From assembly GCA_035472495.1 (NCBI GenBank), contig DATIPD010000016.1:124001-188000 (forward strand): DNA of 64,000 nt, in the 5' to 3' direction. Shown here piece by piece: positions 60,318 to 64,000 of this stretch (positions are counted from its first letter, which is position 1; the number at the start of each line of letters is the position of its first letter). Under the pieces are notes generated by a model. It was not told the origin of the DNA and did not search any database. It worked only from the letters and a program-made list of their open reading frames with translations. Position numbers and translations under genes: made by a program. This DNA is from PSRF01 sp035472495 (GTDB lineage: Bacteria > Acidobacteriota > Blastocatellia > Pyrinomonadales > Pyrinomonadaceae).

Positions 60318-60362
60318 TTCTTGCCACACGAAACACAAACTAAAGTTTGAACTCTAAACTTC
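60318..60362. repeat. Short repeat of AAACTAAAGTTTGAACT
   Basis: An imperfect palindromic word (AAACTAAAGTTTGAACTCTA) lies upstream of the MidA gene. It resembles the element at 58912-58950. Confidence 0.4.
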
Positions 60363-60366
60363 ATTC

Positions 60367-60912
60367 TTAGCGGTTCTTCGGATCATCTTTGTCGAGCAGG
60401 CGCGTAGTGTTTTCGGTGACGCTGGGACGTTGGTAAATCTCGGCGGTGTCTGGACGTCTCCAGCCCGTGGTGGGATTAGCAACTGGCGGTGGCAACGCTC
60501 CCATCGGTGCGGGCCGATCGAATTGATTTGCGGGCGGCGCATAGGACGCCGAATCCGTCCTGATCACTGGAGTGTCATCTTCCATCAGTAGCGCGTAGAA
60601 AATCCGAAACAGACCGCCGACAAACAAAGCTATCGCAGTGATAGGGACTACCAGCTCCGGGATAATATGGAAGTAAGCGGTAAGGATTGCTACAACTGGA
60701 ACAATTGGCAGCGTGCTCAACATCATCAAGGCGCCTTGCCTAACACCTTTGCTCCGAGGAGATGGGCCACGATTGCTCGGTGGCGCAAACCGATTCGGTA
60801 CAAGTCCACCAGATGACAACACAGACATGGTTCCTTCCAGGAGGAAGCCACACCTCGAACAGAATCTAGTAATCTCTGAAACCTGTTGCTGTCCGCACTG
60901 TGGACAATACAT
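60367..60912 (-). CDS. Zinc-ribbon membrane protein
   Basis: This 181-residue protein begins with a zinc ribbon (MYCPQCGQQ...CSRCGFLLEG), followed by a disordered linker, two membrane helices (about residues 61-102), and a Pro-rich cytoplasmic tail ending SVTENTTRLLDKDDPKNR. Such proteins are common in acidobacterial genomes, by my recollection, and their function is unknown. Confidence 0.75.
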   Translation of the reverse strand: MYCPQCGQQQVSEITRFCSRCGFLLEGTMSVLSSGGLVPNRFAPPSNRGPSPRSKGVRQGALMMLSTLPIVPVVAILTAYFHIIPELVVPITAIALFVGGLFRIFYALLMEDDTPVIRTDSASYAPPANQFDRPAPMGALPPPVANPTTGWRRPDTAEIYQRPSVTENTTRLLDKDDPKNR

Positions 60913-60963
60913 TCGAATGGACCTCGTTGGGTTAACCAGCTCACGCGTCGGACCGGGTTCGGA

Positions 60964-61479
60964 CTAGATAATAAACCCAGGCGGACTATTACCGGCAACA
61001 GTCTTAAGCGCAAGTTGCGCCCGGGCCTGAAAACTATTGGCGCGCAACAGGGTTGTCAAAAGCAAATCCAGCAACAACTGCCGATCGTTTGCCGGCGTAG
61101 CGATGTGTTGAACGAGGCAACGGTCTTCGAGAAAACTACTGAAAGCGCGTTGGCGCAGCGACTCCACTTCTGCTAAGTGTTCACGAACTTTAGCCGGAGT
61201 TGATAGGTGCTCGGGCAGCGTCCACTCAAACGGGTCGTCCCAGAGATTCGCAGTGATGCCGCCGAACGTTTGTTCAACCGCAGCTGCCGACCGCAAGATG
61301 CATTCGCCGATTGAAGGTAGCGAAGCGTGAGCAGAGACCGCAACACTGGCGTACAGAAATTCGATCGAAGTTTGATCGATCAGCCCACCCGACAGAGCAT
61401 GCAAACGCGCAAACTCTCGATCAAGACTTTCCACAATCTTACGCTTGCCGAGGGTCTGCGCGTTTGTTTTTTCTGCCAT
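60964..61479 (-). CDS. Hypothetical helical protein
   Basis: This 171-residue protein is rich in helices (FARLHALSGGLIDQTSIEFL, VREHLAEVESLRQRAFSSFL) and has no signal peptide or membrane segment. It has some resemblance to DinB-like four-helix bundles but lacks the metal histidines. No family assigned. Confidence 0.6.
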   Translation of the reverse strand: MAEKTNAQTLGKRKIVESLDREFARLHALSGGLIDQTSIEFLYASVAVSAHASLPSIGECILRSAAAVEQTFGGITANLWDDPFEWTLPEHLSTPAKVREHLAEVESLRQRAFSSFLEDRCLVQHIATPANDRQLLLDLLLTTLLRANSFQARAQLALKTVAGNSPPGFII

Positions 61480-61513
61480 AGCTGACCGAAGTCAGGAACG
61501 TCGCTCGTACAAT

Positions 61514-61867
61514 CTATTTTTCTTTAGTGCGCCGGTCCGTCTCCTCGAGCACAGTGCCGTAAGTGCGACCATTAAAGTTGATGCCATTGGTCACGCGGCC
61601 CTTGGCTCCCACACGCGCCCCGCGGGCCGGCACGCCGCGACGGGTGACGACCCAGATTCTGCCGGTGCCGTCGTCAATTTCGTAAGCTCCCTGGCCTAAA
61701 GCGCCGTAGCTGTCGCGCACCGTCCCCACGATCGCCACCTCTTTGTTCCGATAGCGGGAGGGGTCGGCGTTGATTTTGGAAATCGTTGTTTGACTGGGAC
61801 AGGCGGTAAACAGGAGCACCGCAACGGCAAGCAACGAGGCTGCCCCAACTCTCTTTAGCAAATGCAT
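61514..61867 (-). CDS. Small OB-fold-like lipoprotein
   Basis: The start at 61867 has AAGGAG upstream and gives 117 residues. A lipoprotein signal ends in LLFTAC. The mature protein (AIVGTVRDSYGALGQGAYEI, IWVVTRRGVPARGARVGAKG) has the beta pattern of BOF/OB-fold domains, as in NfeD- or YgiW-like proteins. It is probably anchored in the outer or inner membrane. Function unknown. Confidence 0.72.
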   Translation of the reverse strand: MHLLKRVGAASLLAVAVLLFTACPSQTTISKINADPSRYRNKEVAIVGTVRDSYGALGQGAYEIDDGTGRIWVVTRRGVPARGARVGAKGRVTNGINFNGRTYGTVLEETDRRTKEK

Positions 61868-62066
61868 ACGCTTCTCCTTTTCGATTTGACCATTAAGTTC
61901 ATCCGAGGGAGAGCGCCGCATTCAATTATTGGCGGAACATTCGCGGCATTTAACAGATGCGCTAAATCCTGGAACCGTTTTCCACGCCCGGTCAAGATGC
62001 TGCGTTAAATGTTACGGTTTACCATTCATTGCAGCCGAGAAATACTTTAATGCAATGCGGTGTCCG

Positions 62067-63575
62067 CTATTTTCCAAACCAGCCGATCGGCTTGCCTGAC
62101 AAGTCGACCCAAACGCTCTTGATGTTTGTGTACAGTTCCAGCGCGTGCTTGCCCATCTCTCGTCCGTAGCCTGACTGTTTGTAACCACCAAAAGGCGAAG
62201 CCGCATTGAACTGGTTGTAGGTATTGATCCAGATCACGCCTGCTTTAATCGCTTTGGCAAATTTGTGCGCCCGCGTAATGTCGCGCGTCCAGAGCCCGGC
62301 AGAAAGACCGTAGACGGTCGCGTTGGCTTGCTTAATCAGATCGTCTTCGTCAGTAAACGTCATCACCGACACGACGGGACCAAAGATTTCTTCCTGGGCT
62401 ATGCGCATCTCATTTTTCACATCCGAAAAAATTGTCGGCTGGTAAAAATAGCCGTTCTTAAATGCGCCCTCGAGAGTTGGACATTCGCCGCCCGCTACCA
62501 CGGTTGCGCCTTCGGAACGAGCGATGTCGGCGTAGCCCTTCACGCGCGTCAGCTGTTCCTCTGAAACCTGTGGGCCCATCTGCGTACCCTTGTCCATCGG
62601 ATCGCCCACTACAATCTTCGCCGACTTCTGCTTCAGTTGTCCGATGAATTCTTCCTTCACTGACTCCTGAACAAACAACCGCGAGCCCGCGCAGCAAACC
62701 TGGCCCTGGTTGAAGAAAATTCCCATCATGGCGCCGTTGACAGCCTGCTCCATATCGGCGTCGGCAAATACGATGTTCGGCGCTTTGCCACCCAACTCCA
62801 GCGAAACCTTCGTGAGGTTCTGCGCTGCCGTCCGGGCAATAATCTTTCCGACTTCAGTGGAACCAGTGAATGCCACCTTGTCGATGCCCGGATGGGCCGC
62901 GAGCGCCGCACCTGCAGTCTCACCGTATCCGGGAACTATGTTGACGACGCCTTCAGGAAATCCTGCTTCCTGAATCAACTTGCCTAGCTCCATCGCAGTT
63001 ACCGGCGTCTGCTCGGCAGGTTTAAGTACGACTGTGTTACCCGCTGCCAGTGCCGGCGCGAGCTTCCACGCCGCCATCAGCAACGGAAAGTTCCAGGGAA
63101 TAATTTGTCCGCACACGCCGACAGGTTCGCGCAGCGTGTAGTTGAACATCTGCCCGGGCACGGGAATAGTTTCGCCTTCAATTTTGGTGGCCCAGCCGGC
63201 GAAGTATTCAAAGTTTTCCGCTACCTGCGGCAGGTCAACGTAAGTCGACTCCTTGATCGGCTTGCCGTTGTCCGCCGTCTCCAGAGCAGCCAGCTCGGTA
63301 CTACGTTCCTCGATTAACTGCGAGAGTTTGTAAAGGAGACGGCCGCGATCGCGCGCACTCAACTTCGACCACTTCCCTTCGTAGGCACTGCGCGCCGCAG
63401 CGACAGCTTTGTCGATATCAGCTTTGTCAGCTTCCGCTACTTCGGCTAGCGTTTCGCCGGTCGACGGGTTGGGCGTAGTAAAAGTTTTGCCTGACTGGGC
63501 GTCGACCCACTGTCCATCAATCAAGAGTTGATACTTGCGGGGATTGTTTACTTCGCTTGTTTGTACTGATGACAT
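62067..63575 (-). CDS. NAD(P)-dependent aldehyde dehydrogenase
   Basis: The start at 63575 has AGGAGCTGCT upstream and gives 502 residues; the frame to 63683 overlaps the aconitase gene. Motifs: EPVGVCGQIIPWNFPLLMAA, VSLELGGKAPNIVF with the general-base Glu, and FFNQGQVCCAGSRLFVQ with the catalytic Cys. It resembles betaine-aldehyde- or retinal-type ALDHs. Substrate not determined. It lies 28 bp after the aconitase gene on the same strand. Confidence 0.92.
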   Translation of the reverse strand: MSSVQTSEVNNPRKYQLLIDGQWVDAQSGKTFTTPNPSTGETLAEVAEADKADIDKAVAAARSAYEGKWSKLSARDRGRLLYKLSQLIEERSTELAALETADNGKPIKESTYVDLPQVAENFEYFAGWATKIEGETIPVPGQMFNYTLREPVGVCGQIIPWNFPLLMAAWKLAPALAAGNTVVLKPAEQTPVTAMELGKLIQEAGFPEGVVNIVPGYGETAGAALAAHPGIDKVAFTGSTEVGKIIARTAAQNLTKVSLELGGKAPNIVFADADMEQAVNGAMMGIFFNQGQVCCAGSRLFVQESVKEEFIGQLKQKSAKIVVGDPMDKGTQMGPQVSEEQLTRVKGYADIARSEGATVVAGGECPTLEGAFKNGYFYQPTIFSDVKNEMRIAQEEIFGPVVSVMTFTDEDDLIKQANATVYGLSAGLWTRDITRAHKFAKAIKAGVIWINTYNQFNAASPFGGYKQSGYGREMGKHALELYTNIKSVWVDLSGKPIGWFGK

Positions 63576-63603
63576 AGCAGCTCCTATCTTTGTCAATCGT
63601 AGA

Positions 63604-64000
63604 CTAGAAATCCGTTGTGCCGGCAAGTAGTTGCCGCAAGACATACGGAAGAATTCCGCCGTGGTGGTAGTAGTCAACTTCAATCGGCGTATCGATTCTC
63701 AATGTGACAACAACTTCATCGGTTTTGCCTGACCCCCGATGGATAAACATTTTCAGATCCTGTAGAGGCTTCACTTCACCCTCAAGACCAACGACGTCAA
63801 ACGTCTCGGTGCCGTCGAGGCCCAATGTTGCCGCGCTGGTTCCCTCTTTGAACTGACAGGGCAAAACACCCATGCCGACCAGATTGCTGCGGTGAATGCG
63901 CTCGAAACTCTGCGCCACCACAGCTTTCACACCCAGCAGGCGCGTTCCCTTGGCAGCCCAGTCGCGTGAACTACCGGTTCCGTATTCCTGACCGGCAATC
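63604..64000 (-). CDS. acnA: Aconitate hydratase, C-terminal part
   Basis: Only the 3' part lies in the window; the 5' end is beyond 64000. At least 131 residues are visible, reading IAGQEYGTGSSRDWAAKGTR and VVAQSFERIHRSNLVGMGVL, the swivelling domain of aconitase A/IRP type. It interconverts citrate and isocitrate in the TCA cycle. The ALDH gene follows 28 bp later and may be in the same operon. Confidence 0.94.
   Translation of the reverse strand, partial: IAGQEYGTGSSRDWAAKGTRLLGVKAVVAQSFERIHRSNLVGMGVLPCQFKEGTSAATLGLDGTETFDVVGLEGEVKPLQDLKMFIHRGSGKTDEVVVTLRIDTPIEVDYYHHGGILPYVLRQLLAGTTDF

Noticed and set aside
1..64000. CRISPR arrays, complete insertion sequences and prophage genes
   Set aside because: No regularly spaced repeats, transposase or phage structural genes were found on either strand.

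Overview
The window looks like a chromosomal segment of a diderm bacterium of the phylum Acidobacteriota, most likely a Blastocatellia-type lineage. That placement is inferred from two tandem secreted proteins of the acidobacterial VWFA-related family, the mixture of PilZ, zinc-ribbon and lipoprotein genes, the moderate GC content, and clear outer-membrane machinery (LptB, an LptC-LptA fusion, Mla-type MCE transport, a Wza-like export protein). No 16S gene or tRNA is present to confirm it.

Layout. 1-3.45 kb: six small same-strand orphan genes separated by about 100-bp imperfect palindromes with integron attC features, read here as an integrase-less gene-cassette array (CALIN). 3.5-9.8 kb: iPGM-like metalloenzyme and MFS permease, two small proteins, the RNase P RNA gene with a very long P19-position hairpin, a CPBP-like membrane protein, and a Wza-like exporter. 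9.9-21 kb: a conserved regulatory and envelope cluster on the minus strand (lptC/A fusion, lptB, rpoN, hpf, rapZ, mannose-type EIIA, HPr, enzyme I) with recJ upstream. 21.4-30.3 kb: uppP, an SDR, RNase J, and two VWFA-related paralogues. 30.5-40.5 kb: plus-strand metabolic and secreted genes (M64 peptidase, MsrA, DOPA dioxygenase, LRR, beta-propeller, a frameshifted GNAT, P450). 40.5-45.8 kb: rsmA, ribD, ftsY and an HD-GYP sensor. 46.1-51.2 kb: ECF sigma, anti-sigma and a Spy-like protein, then MlaE, MlaF and MlaD-type genes. 51.5-57.6 kb: a five-gene cassette of an S8 protease and four unrecognised proteins. 57.6-64 kb: DinB, cyclase, MidA-type methyltransferase, small proteins, aldehyde dehydrogenase, and the 3' end of aconitase.

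Two things stand out. First, the 51.5-57.6 kb cassette: a subtilisin-like protease without a visible signal peptide and with a helix-hairpin-helix tail, followed by four proteins that appear to share an N-terminal helix plus beta core, the last ending in a DUF4332-type helix-hairpin-helix domain. It looks like an undescribed protease-linked system. Second, many spacers, and even the RNase P RNA P19 position and one attC, contain the same kind of element: two inverted arms, each made of a short degenerate word repeated a few times, with a different word at each locus.

The rpoN cluster links LPS export, sigma-54, ribosome hibernation and a transporter-less phosphotransferase relay. The ECF operon would respond to envelope stress, and Mla and Lpt maintain the outer membrane. 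Starts were moved inward from the longest possible ORF wherever a signal peptide, ribosome binding site or family boundary supported it.
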